A model generated the notes under the pieces. It saw only the letters and a program-made list of their open reading frames with translations, was not told the origin of the DNA and did no database searches. The position numbers and the translations under genes were made by a program. 64,000 bases of DNA from Gymnorhina tibicen (taxonomy: Eukaryota; Chordata; Aves; Passeriformes; Artamidae), in the NCBI GenBank assembly GCA_013399875.1, contig VXAZ01018984.1, positions 632,902-696,901 of the forward strand, in the 5' to 3' direction. Every line of letters starts with the position of its first letter. Positions within the stretch are counted from its first letter, which is position 1. This document shows, in pieces, positions 28,401-40,400 of the stretch.

Positions 28401-31400
28401 AGTTTTGGTGGGGAGGGATGTTTCTCTTAAGTTGCTATTCTGAGGAGTGCATTTTCACTTGTGTGTTTACTGGATAAAAAAAATGTAAAGACATGTTTCA
28501 TAGTGAATCCTAGGCAGTGATGAGATTAGAGACGTCTCCAGATTCCCATAGCACTTAAAGTTGGGCTTGTGTTTCAAAACCAAATAAAGCCTGGTATAAG
28601 AAATGATCTAAGGGAGGTATACATGACACTCTCAGGAGCAGTTCAAAGACATTCAGACTATGCTAGTAGATCAATGACTGCAGCAGGATTTCTTTTTTCC
28701 TGACTAATTTTTCAAGAAACGTACTTTTGGTGGAAGGTGAATGACTTGTAAAGGTGCTCATTTGTTAGTAATTGCAGAGAATAAAAAGTAGAGAATGAAC
28801 CTGTCAGTACCTGACTACCAAATGATGTAGAGACATGCTAAATTAAAAGGTTTGGAAAGAAAGCACAAATGGCTCAATTCAGAAATCCAAGCACTCACTT
28901 TCACTCCCAAGCTACAGTCTTTTCTATGCATCTTAATGTGTCTGGTAGATTTTAATATTTTTTTTTAAAATACAGGTTACTGTCTGATGAGTGTTACTTA
29001 CAGGCTTGTGCAAGTGCCAAAAAAAATTTTCCTGGAGTCCCTAGGGAAGGGAGCAGCCCTTCACTATCTAAAGATGCAGGTTAGGCAGAGATCTGCTTTT
29101 GAAAGCTAGAAAGGCATTTGAAAGACACAGGGTTATCTGAGATGCAGGTGCCATGTTTAGAAAATACGATCATTCTTGAACAGTATGCTGCCTAAGATAT
29201 GCCATCGAGCTTCATGGTTGGAATGTAAAATATTTTGCAAAGGAAAACAGCCAAAGATTCTTTTGGAAACTGATTTGAAAGGAATGTTTATACTAAAGCA
29301 GGTTAGTGAAGAGAACCTTTTTTCTTTACTGAGTGATGTTACCCAATTCATACATGGGTATTCTGCAGGGAGTGACTTGGGCAAGGGCACCTTTCCAGTA
29401 ACCTAGAACATCTTAGACTGTCGTTTCCTTTCTTGTTCTATATGCTGAGGCATATAAGAACAAATGTATAGTTTACAGAGAAAAAACCTTAGCTGCCAAA
29501 ATCTTTTCCCTGCCATTTACTCTGAAGAAAGATGTAAGAAAACAGTGTTTCCCGTGGAGGCTCTTTACAGCTTCAGCCCTGGCATTAACCTCTAGTGTTA
29601 CAGGTTGCCCAGCCGTTTGCTACATTTTGCTGTCCTCCCAGGTGTACCTCGCAGGGCTGCTGGGGTTCACTGAATTACTCAAACACACAGATATGCAAAG
29701 GCTTGCAGCAGAACACAAGCAGTGCCTGCCAAACAGGAGCTGATTCCAGGGTGTGATGAACAAGAGTGCCAGATGGGTAGCTGACGCAGCCTGGAAATTA
29801 AAATATAAATATAGCTATATATGAATAGATATGTTAGGCTTCCCTCATTTTTTTTTGTAGTACTGAAAATGCATGCACTTTCAGTAAAGAAAATGCTTTA
29901 GCCCGAGGTAAAGATTGGGTAGTTTAAAAAGTCATTATCCCTGTGGGGTGCTTTCAGCAATTCAGGTAAGCTCCAGTACAGTAATGTAGGTACTTGCTGG
30001 GGTTAAGTGCCTTTGAAATGGGTTTTCACAAACAAAAAAGGCCTTTGGGTTATAACAAATTGTGTAAGACTCAAAGCAAAAGTGGACAGAAAGAATGATC
30101 ATGCTTGCCTGGATGACTTTCAGATCCTTTCTGAAAAGCATGTCTTAAGTAAAAATTAGAACTAGGCTTTCCAAAAAGTCTGTTTGAACAGCTGTCTGCT
30201 TTCTCACAGCATCGTGTTTGTCATTCCTAGTGAATTCAGTGCCAGTAGCTGTGATCTTTCTCCTTTCAAAAATAAGCAGCTTGGGGTTTGTAGTCCAATA
30301 TTATTTTTTTCTCCTCCTAAATGTCAGATATGGTCAGATTCTGTCGAAGTTGACTCTTCCAAGAGAAGTGCTTGCTCTTCTCTTATTGTTTTCTGTCTCC
30401 TTTGCTTTGCATCCCTGGTATCTCCCTTGTCATTGTGGCCTGGTTTTCTGCCTTTTCACTTGTAAGACAGAGGCCTGAGGGAGAACTCTCTGTTGTTTGG
30501 CTAAAAGAGCAAGCAGACACTGTGCACACAGATAATTCTTATAAATAAAAATAGTACAGTTCTGGTTTTTCACACAGTCTAGAACCGTTTTGGATGCACT
30601 GATATGCATGCTAATATTCTCTCTCAGATGTGTCTGTCACTTCTCAAAGCTGTATTTCCCTGAGAAGTGCTGCCCTCCAAGAGTTACCTTTTACGGAAGC
30701 AGAGTAGGTAGGACTCCTGCAGCACATGTGTTGGGATGGCAGTACCTGGCTGTCCTCCCTGTTACCTGGAATGCATTGCTCTTCCACACCTGTGTAATTT
30801 GAATCAAGAACTACAGCTTTTTCAGCTCTTTGATTGTTGTAAATTTTGGCAGAAATAAGAATTCTCTTTTTTTTTTAGGATATTTTGATCCTGACAAGAT
30901 AAAGTAGAGAATAGAATGTAGCTTTGACTTTGCAATATTTTTACCCATTGTTTTTAAATGTTTGGATGGTGATCACTCTTGGGGAATGATATGCAGAGGG
31001 TTTTTCTATAGTAAATCTAACTTATTTCTTTCCAGATCAAAATGCTTTTATAATTTTCATCAAGAATTGTAGCTAATTATATAACTTAAGTTACGTTAAT
31101 TAGTTAATTTTTCTTCAATTATACTTTTTATTCAATTAGACAGATTAGACATACAGATGTATGTCATCTTGTGTACACTACCTTTTTACATTATCTACTT
31201 CTTTTCTTCTTCCTTAAAGAACGTAGAAGCATGGCTAAATTAATTTATTGCCAGTTCCACCCTGACCCATAGAACTGTAACATTTAATTAATATTTTTGG
31301 CAAAATTTTGTAAGATCTGTTTTCTTTTTTCTGCGTAAAGATATCTTTACAAACTGGTGGTTTTCCCCTCTTGTATTGATAGAAGTACTCCTTATATGGA

Positions 31401-34400
31401 AAAACTAAAAAGAGAAGGTATTTTAAAATTATGTGAAAAACTTTCAGTAGTATATGCTTTAAGGACATAATTTTTCTTTAGACTGCTAACAGGAAGCCTA
31501 GTCTGGACTGTAGTACCTTTTCAGTTGCATGGAATGTTGCAGGAGGTTTGAGACCAGGATCATATTTGTGTTTGTGACTCACACTGAGCAGTATTTTTGT
31601 TATGCTTTCCCTATACTACCATGTTATAACCTCACAATTTACTGAATGAGGTGAACGTGATAGCGCAGATCAGCGTGCTTAAAAGTAAAATTTGTACTTA
31701 AAAGTGGACAGAATGTTTTAGGGAATGGAATTTCACCAGACTGAAGAGAATTCTGAAATATAGATGGATATTTAGTTTTTTAATTGCATCCTGTAAAACT
31801 TGCATAGAGGTGCTCAAGGTGACATTGGAAAGAGGCTGCAGTTTTGTCCTTCAGAGGAAGAACAGTGCATTTAGGATGCATGAGAAACTATTGCCTGTGT
31901 TTCAATCTCTGCAGTAAGTCAGGGCAGAGGCTTGAGATAACACCTCTCTGTGACAGTGTTACCAGTTTTTAGACTGTTCTTAATTCCATTTATTTTTAAA
32001 AGAAACAATGAACCCTTCCTTACCTGCCAGATGTTTCAATAGGTGGTGAGGCTGACTGAGAAGTTTAGAAAATTAATGGCTAAGTGTTTGAAAAAAACAC
32101 TAGAAAAATTCATTTAGGAAGATCTCTTTCTCAGTGGTTGGTTTCAGTAGAACTGCCATATTGTTTGCTGTAAGCATCAGCTGAATGAGTAAAGCATCAG
32201 TAATCTAATTTTTCTTTAAAAACTCTCTTGAACAATACTCTTGGGTTGTTCAGGTGCCAAGTTTTTGCTGATCTGCCATAAAGCTTTTCAGTAGGAACCT
32301 TTTTATTGGAACATTATTTATTGAACCCATTTTCCAGCCAGCACAAGAAGGCTGTGCTGTACTTCCTATTGACTGTCTTAGGCTGAATAATCCAGTGTCT
32401 CAGCCTTCCCCCACAGATGTGTTTCTTGCTGAGGATTGGGCTTGGTGTCTGTGTTTAGGGCAGAATTGTGTTTGCAGCCTTCCTCATCTCCCATCTATGT
32501 CCTGTTTTTCCCAGGAGTAAGAGATTGCCTGATTGGAAGTGTCTAAAAGGGTGAGGCACAGCAAGTCTCTAAGTCTTAACTTGTGTTAAGGTTAGGGTTT
32601 GAGTAAATTTCTGTCACTGAGAACAGAAGAGAGGAAATGCCTCTTTCAACTGATTTGATAAGAAGAGACACTTTTTATTTTTTCTGTATTCACTTGTGAA
32701 AAAACAGACAATATGTGCTGAAAAAAAATTTTTACACAGTTTTAAGTTCTATTTCTTCTTACAAATAAGTGTATATGATAAATAGTGTGGGAATATGGGT
32801 GGTTTGGGTTCGGGTTTTTCTGAGTTTGAGGGTTTTTTTGTCATGGGGGTTTTCTTGTGTGTTTTTCTTTTTTTGTGATGAGCATGAGTCTTTCAATCTC
32901 GCTTTTGCTTCTAAAGCACCATCTTGAAAGCATATGTTCAGTAAGCTGCTCATAATGTTTGTGTGTTGAAACCCTTGCTGAAAGAAGAGTGGCATCAAGC
33001 TGATATCTCCAAGAGTTTCAATGAGGAATGCGTCTGCATTTCTCAGGACAAGTGGTTGCTTCTAAGTCAGTGTGTTAAAGCCTCTTTTCCCTGGATCAGA
33101 CTAAAGCATCTTAATGTAAAACCAAATTGCCGTAGCAGTCATGGAAGGACTGAGAACATACAAATTGCTGACACGAGTATACACAGAGACCACTTTTCTA
33201 TTCCCCTAGGCTGATTAGAGATTGCTGAGATTTTTGTGATAACATCTGATTATGAAATGTGCTAATGAAAAGCAAATGGGGAGAAACATATTCAAAGAGC
33301 AGGAGCAGTGGTAGGTCACTCACTGCAGTTGCTGTGTGCTGCCACTGCAACTAGAATAAAAAGAGGGAGGCAATAAAAACAACCTCTTAACTTCTTCCAA
33401 CCGTGTAGCACCTGGGGAAGACACTTCAAAGTTCAAGAAAGTTGAGAAATTGAGACCTTTCCAGGCTGTCTTTAGGGAAACATGCCCAAAAAAAAAGGGA
33501 AGGGGAACACTTGGTCTGTCTAACTCAGGGAAGAGAAAGGAAAAGGGAGTAACATCTATAGGCCAGTATAATTTTACAGCTGTTTGAAAAATGCAGAGCT
33601 CATAATAGCTGGGTGTTGTAACCATGGGATGTTTTCTGTCCTGCAGGCACGCATATCATTCTGTTTCTACACCTCCTGTTTGCCCTCAGAAAAACATAGC
33701 TGATGTGAAACTCCAAACAGGACCCACGTCCATACAAAGCTCTGATGCAGTCATTATTCACCCTGGTGCTATGCTTGCAATGCTGGATCTTCTGGCCTCT
33801 GTTGGATCAGCTACACACCCAGAGGTAGGGAAAAAAAATGTGCGGTCTGAAGCTTTGAGAGTGACTGGGAAAAAGGATGGCTGTGGGAAATAGGAAAGCT
33901 GATGATGTCCTCTCATTTTGTGCTGAAAAACTAATATATTTCACAGGTTGAGTTGAATTAAGTGGTGGCATAGAGGTCTGACAGGAAGTGCTTTATTTCA
34001 TAAGCTTTCTTTTGTTTATCTCTTTCAAGCTCTTGGTGGTAATGTAAATTTAAAGAAAGGTCTGAGGTGGCCATCAGATAAGTTTCCAAGCACTGTGGTT
34101 AATTCATGTTTTCCCTGATGTATCAGGTGTTAATGCATAGTATGAGGAGGACACAGGACTGAACATTATAGCTCGGGCTATATGCACTGTTTGAAGTAGC
34201 TGGACTACGTTCTGGTTCCAAAATTGTACTGACTGCTTTGTACAATTTCCAACCCAAAATGTCTGCTGGTACTTTGTATATGAAGGATTTGTTGGACATT
34301 TCTAGAGGTTGCTTATGTACTTTTTGTTTGAGATGTCTTCCTGGAAGAACACTTTTTATTTAAAAAAAAAAAAAAAAAGGAGTTCCAAGAGCTTGCAAGA

Positions 34401-37400
34401 ATTACTGGATTCCTCTTTCTTGGTCTCTAGTGGTGATGACTGTGGTGACTTTCTGTCTTCAGGACATAAATTTAACAATTATATTGCATATGTCTTCAGT
34501 TTTGTAGAGATTATGATGATGACGGAGCAGAATGAAGCCCCTGTAATCCAAGGGGAAGTAGTTAGCAACCTGATACATCACTTAAACACTCACAAGTCTG
34601 TGGGGCTGATGGGATCTACCCAAGGGTGCTGAGGGAGCTGGTAGAAGTGCTCACTGAGCCACTTTCCATCATTTACCGGCAGTCCTGGCTAATCAGGAAG
34701 ATTCCAGTTGGCTGGAGATTAGTCGATGTGATGGCCATCTACGAGACTGGCTGGGAGAATCAGGGGAACCACAGGCCCCTCAGTCTGACCCCCGTGCTGG
34801 GGAAGGCTATGGAGCAGATCATTACGCATCCCATGCTGCAGCATGTACAGAACAGCTGTGGAATCAGGCCCAGCCAGCATGGCTTTATGAAAGGCAGGTC
34901 CTGCTTGACCAGCCTGGTTGCCTGTGACAAGGTGACGCTCTTGGTTGATGAGGGAAAGGCTGTGGATGTTGTTTACCTGGACATTAGTAACTGTTTTGAC
35001 ATTGACGCCGTTTCCCACCACATTCTCCTGGAGAAACTGACTGCTCATGGCTTGAGTGGGTGGACTCTTTGCTAGGTTAAAAACTGGATGGGTAGCCGGG
35101 CCCAGAGTGGTGGTGAACATCTGTCTGGTATTTGGTCACCAGTGGTGTTCCGCAGGGCTCAGAACTGGGCCAGTTCTGTTTAGTATCTGTATTGATGATG
35201 TGGACGAGGAAATGAAGTACACCCTCAGTTGCTGCTGTGCGGCTTAGCTGGTGGTGGAGGCTGCAGCTTGTCCCTAAGAGATCCTGGCTCAGGAACTCCT
35301 GGCGGTGCTCAGCACCTCGCGTACAGCTTCTCTCTCACCCGTGCGATGGAGGCACGCGGCCAAGCCCACACAGAGCTTGTTAGCTCTGGCGGTACCAGAA
35401 GCAAGGAGTCAGAGGCGGCCCTTGCCAGGGAATCCGATGTTTATTCTGACCAGCTCTCAGGCAGGCCAGGTAGCAAGAGGCCGGGCCTCTGCCCGACAGG
35501 TTCTTATCAAGGGGCACAGACAGGGGAGGGACAACAGCTGAGGGACAATGGGGTGTGACCCAGGGTTAGAGTGACCATCTGGCTGCTGACCACCAGAGGG
35601 ACCTCATTCACACAGGGTCACAGGACCAGGTGAGAGGGATCCTGCCAGCCGACTTGTGGGGGGTGTCAGATCTCTGAATTCACCCACCACTGAGCTCCTG
35701 GGCTCCCTGGTCCCCCAGCCATCCCAACTGGTGGCTCGGGGACTACAACACTCAGTCAGTTTGTGGGTGGCACCAAGTTCAGCCAGAGCGTTGATCGGCA
35801 GCAGGGCAGGAAGGCTCTGCAGAGGGATCTGCACAGGCTGGATTGATGGGCCAAGGCCAGTGGTGTAAGGTTCAACAAGACCAAGTGCTGAACCCTGCTC
35901 TTGGGTTGTGGCAGAGGCAGTGCTACAGGCTAGGGGCAGAGTGGCTGCAGAGCTGCTCATTGGAAAAGAACCTGGGGGTGCTGGTCAACAGCATGAGCCA
36001 GCTGTGCCCAGGTGATAGATGAGCAATAGTGTGGCCAGCAGGACCAGGGCAGTGATTGTCCCCTTGTACAGGGCACTTGTGAGGCCACACCTCGAGTGCT
36101 GTGTCCAGTTCTGGGCCCCTCACTGCAAAAGATGTTGAGGTGCTGGAGTGTGTCCAGAGAAGGGCAAAAGAGCTCAGGAAGAGTCTGGAGAACAAGTCCT
36201 GTGTGGAGCAACTGAGGGAGCTGTGGATGTTTTAGCCTGGAGAAAAGGAGGCTCAAGGGGGTTCCGTATTTCTCTCTCTAAAATTACCTGGAAGGAGGTT
36301 GTAGCAAGGTGAGGGACTGTCTCAACAAGTCAAACAAGTGGTAGGGTGAGAGGAAATGGTGTCAGGTTGTGCCAGGGGAAGTTTAGGCTGGATATTAGGA
36401 AAAACATCTTTGCAAAAGGGTTGTCAAGTACTTGAATGGGCTGCCCAGGGGAGTCTTTGAGTCACCAGCCCTGGAGGTCTTTAAAAGATACATAGATGTG
36501 GCACTTGGGGACATGGTTTAGTGGTGGGCTTGGCCATGCTGGGTTAAGAGTTCAACTCAGTGATCTTAAAGGTCTTTTCCAACCTAAATGATTATGTTTC
36601 TGTGTTAAGTTACTAGGAATAGCTTAACAGTCACAAAAATAAGGAGTTCATAGTTCTTTCTAAGCTGACTCTCTTTGCTGGTGAAAAGTAGAACTTAGTT
36701 TTTAGAACTAGTAAGAACCATTCTTACCTGAATAGTTCTGGTAATCCTTCGTGTAACTGGTTACCCTTTTTTGTACAGTGTTTCTACACACAGACGTGTG
36801 CACACACACCCTCAAATACACAAGTGCATGCACATTTATTTAAATATAGGTAATTTTCTGTATTTATTGCTAATGGTAGTTTCTTTTTCATTATTATGCA
36901 TAAAGCCTTTCTTTTATTTTCCTCATCAGTTTGCACTTTCTCAAGCCGTGTGCTGTTCTCTTTTTCAGCATGCGCTGGATCTCCAGCTGGCGGTGGCCAA
37001 CATCCTGCAATCTCTGGTGCACACCGAGAGAAACCAGCAAGTCATGTGTGAAGCTGGGCTCCACGCACGACTTCTGCAAAGATGCAGCGCTGCTCTGGCA
37101 GATGAGGACCACTCCTTGCATCCACCACTCCAAAGGATGTTTGAAAGGCTGGCCTCCCAGGCTCTGCAGCCCATGGTGTTGAGGTCAGAAGGATAGCCCT
37201 GAAGTTCATTTGGACTGAGCCCTGCAGCCTGCACTGTCCCTGGCTTGTTGTAAATGGCTGGCAGTGGTAGAGAGCCTTTGTGACCTGATGTGGTAGTGAT
37301 AGCATAAGATCCCATTTTATTTCTCATCAAATAGATTGTCTCTTGACAGAGAGAGACATTTCACCAGGGCCTGTAGTGACGGGACCAGTGCCATGGGTTT

Positions 37401-40400
37401 TAAACTGTAAGAGGCTGGATTTAGAGTAGACATAAGGAAGACATTTTTTACAGTGAGGGAGGTGAGAGGTTGCCCAGAGAAGCTGTGGATGCCCCATCAT
37501 TAGAATTGTTCAAGGTCAGGTTCAACAGGATTTTGAGCAACCTAGTGTAAGTGAAAGCTGTACCAGCCCACAGCAGAGGGCTTAGACTAGATGACCTTTA
37601 AAGGTCCCTCCCAACCCAAACCGTCCTGGCATTCTATGATCTCAGCTGTAAGAAGGAATTTAATTGTATTATCTCCTATGGATCACTGGCTGGCTGACCT
37701 GCAGCCAGGACAGCTGCTGGGTTCACTGCAGTGACATGTAGCTGTGTCAGAAGGGATTCTGCAAGGAGCCCTCTTGCTGGTAGTCACATCATGGGGACTT
37801 AAGCTTCCCTAAGCATAGACACTGATAGCCTGGGTGGCTCTGTAGAGATACTATAGTTATCTAGAGATACAAGTGTTGATAACTGTGAAATGATTCCCCC
37901 CGGTCAAATAGGACACACTGGTAAAACAAAGCTGAGGTCACTTACTTCTGCCTATGATCTGCCTCTCCAGAAGAGTTCAGCTTGCTGAACACACATATTT
38001 GAATGTCCTGACGTTCTCCTACAGGATGCAGCAACCTCCTGCCAAGTTTTTACATGAAGAGAAGGGAATTGGAAGCTTAATCAAAATTGCTTGTTTATTT
38101 AAAATAATGTCAACTTTTGAGAGCATGTGTTCAAACATTAAATAGTTTTGAATGGATCAAATACGTTGTAGATCATAATCATGCATTGGTTTATTTTCTT
38201 AGTTAAAAGTTATGTTTATTGCAAGCAATTATGGTCTTTTTTAAAAGTACTATTAGATTTGGTGCCAATATAGGCAAATAAATAGAGAAAATTATTTCCA
38301 AATTTTTTTTTTCTCTTTCTTAGGGAATTTTTACGCTTGGGAAATCCTTTGAATTGCGGAGCCTGGGACAAAAAGCTGTTGAAACAGTACCGAGTGCACA
38401 AACCCAGCTCACTGAGTTTTGAACCAGAAATGAGAAGTAGGTGCTGAAGTGCTAAAAATGTGTATAAAGAATGTTTCACTGATATCCCCCAATTGTATAC
38501 TTGTTTAAAATTTTTAGATAAGCATGTATAAAAACCTGACTTTACCCAGCTTTGTATGAATGTGAAATCATCAGAACAGTTTGACTGGAAAAGTTCTAAA
38601 ACCAGAAGGAATGTATTATTTTACATTTATATTTAATTAATATTTTACAATTATATTTAATGTATATCCAGCAAGGAAGTTAGAGGTTTTTATTTTAGGA
38701 ACAGTAACTGTTAAATATAGTGGTAATTTGTTTTTAAGTCTAGAGTAGGTCCTGCATTTGTAGTTATTTAGCGCTATTTTTTCTCAGCTACTTTCATGTA
38801 CACATAACATACCATTGTACCTGTGTACAATGTGTACTACCTGTGTAGTATCTCTCACGGGTTCAGTAAGGTGTCAGATAAAATAACTGCACTATCTTCT
38901 GTTATTATCCATGAGTTGTAGAGCTTGGGAATGGCTATTCATGTAGTATAGGAGAGTCTCAGTAAATTACAATACAAAGAAATTATTGAAAAGTTTCCAA
39001 AGCATGAGATATTTATTTCTGTGTGTCAGCTTGGTCATTGTATGGCCGGCCATAACACAAAGTTAAAAATACCTTAATTGAAATTTTTGAATTATTTAAA
39101 AGAAACTAGAAAATGTCTTACATGGTACTGATTAAGCATTAAATCATGAAATAAATTAACAAAATAAATTAACTGAATTCATGTTATATTATCATGTTCA
39201 GTACATTGTAAAAGAAGGGAGAAGAAGAGACTCAATTTATCTCTTGGCCAGTGCTTTATTTATTTATATATATATTTGCATTGGGGTATTATCACTGGGA
39301 AAAATAAACAATGAATACTAAGAAAATGTGAGGCTAGAAAGTTTTTAGTCTAGGAAAAAGAATGCAAATCTACCTTCTGCACAAGTTAGGTTAAATTGCC
39401 TAAGCTAAGTTTACTGATCCATTCTGCTTATTGAGAGCTCTGAGACTTCTAGCTCAGAGTTACTGCATCTGAAAAACACGAAGCAGAGTTTTTTCCTGCC
39501 TGTTAAGTGAGGTAGCAGGAATGCATCTGAAGAAGAGCCTCTGCAGAAAGGACACTGTGCTGACATTAGGTAATGGGATGGCCTCTTGGCTTTACCGCAA
39601 GCTTTCCATAGTGTGTTGCGCAAGATGCTCATCTTTCTGCCTTGGTTGAACATTTTTATAATCAAAGCAATGCTGCCCAACTCATTATCTTCTGAGAGGC
39701 TGAACTGGCGATGACTGACAATCCAGCTATTCCAGTGGACTTGAAAGGTCCAAATAAACAGCCTGAAAATGCCTCCCTTTTGCAATGCCGTGTTGTTTCT
39801 TGGCCTCTCCTGTAGATAGCATGGTCACCTCCATGGAAGGTCTGGGTCCTGACAGCGTCTTCGGCGTGCACGAGGACAGCCACTATCGGATAAGCAAGAG
39901 CCTGCTCAAGCCAGCAGAAGGGAGCACAGTGCCCCTGACCAGAGTCAAGTGTTTGGTCTCCATGACAACCCCGCATGATATCAGGCTTCACGGATCATCG
40001 GTGACGCCGGCGTTCATCGAGTTTGACACATCTCTGGAAGGGTTCGGGTAAGGTCCTGCAGCGCTCTCAAGTAGCGTGGGGCACAGTGCAGTGTTTGCTT
40101 ACTTTCTTTTTTTCCAAAGGAATGCTTGTAGTTTTTAACAGACTTTTTGCAAGCAAGGAACAAATGAACTCTTTAAAGAAGAGAAAGGAATGCTTCAAGT
40201 CGCATAAATTTCCACTCTCTCATTCATGAATACCTTGATAAAAAATGCTTGCTTGCCATGTGTGAAAGTAAATAAAGTACGTATGATTGATAGGACCCTC
40301 TCAGTCCTGGGTTTCACATCCCTTTTAAAATGAAGGAATGCCAACATACCCTTGAAGGGTTGCTGGGATTTATGTATGACATTTGGATGGCCCAGATGTT

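Larger units (their letters stand above)
34500..36605 (+). mobile_element. CR1 LINE, sense, 5'-truncated and broken
   Basis: A non-LTR retrotransposon copy holding the 3' half of the reverse-transcriptase gene and the 3' end. An open frame at 34626-35075 shows RT words ([45 protein letters not shown]), then a stop. The FADD catalytic box of the family is degraded to FVGG just after the LTR insertion. It ends in 'cttaaaggtcttttccaacc'. The left edge is fuzzy. It is dead: stops, frameshifts, a mutated active site and an interrupting LTR. Confidence 0.88.
33825..36968 (+). other. 3.1 kb intron dominated by a nested CR1/LTR insertion
   Basis: About two thirds is a CR1 element (about 34500-36605) interrupted by a solo LTR (35230-35750). 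A 17-base poly-A lies at 34362-34378. The rest is AT-rich with a small CA-type stretch near 36790-36830. Confidence 0.85.

Noticed and set aside
33320..33625. 101-codon minus-strand frame just before exon 12
   Set aside because: No start context, splice logic or recognisable protein. It is ordinary intron.
34626..35120. Long open frames on both strands, one reverse-transcriptase-like
   Set aside because: The + frame is a broken CR1 fragment and the - frame is its shadow. Neither is a host gene.
35229..35960. Open frames of 70-118 codons with Pro/Ala/Arg-rich peptides
   Set aside because: They come from GC-rich LTR and CR1 sequence; GC richness removes stops. No gene content is retained.
39411..39991. 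124- and 109-codon minus-strand open frames next to exon 15
   Set aside because: One is intronic with random-looking composition. The other overlaps conserved exon 15 and is its antisense shadow.
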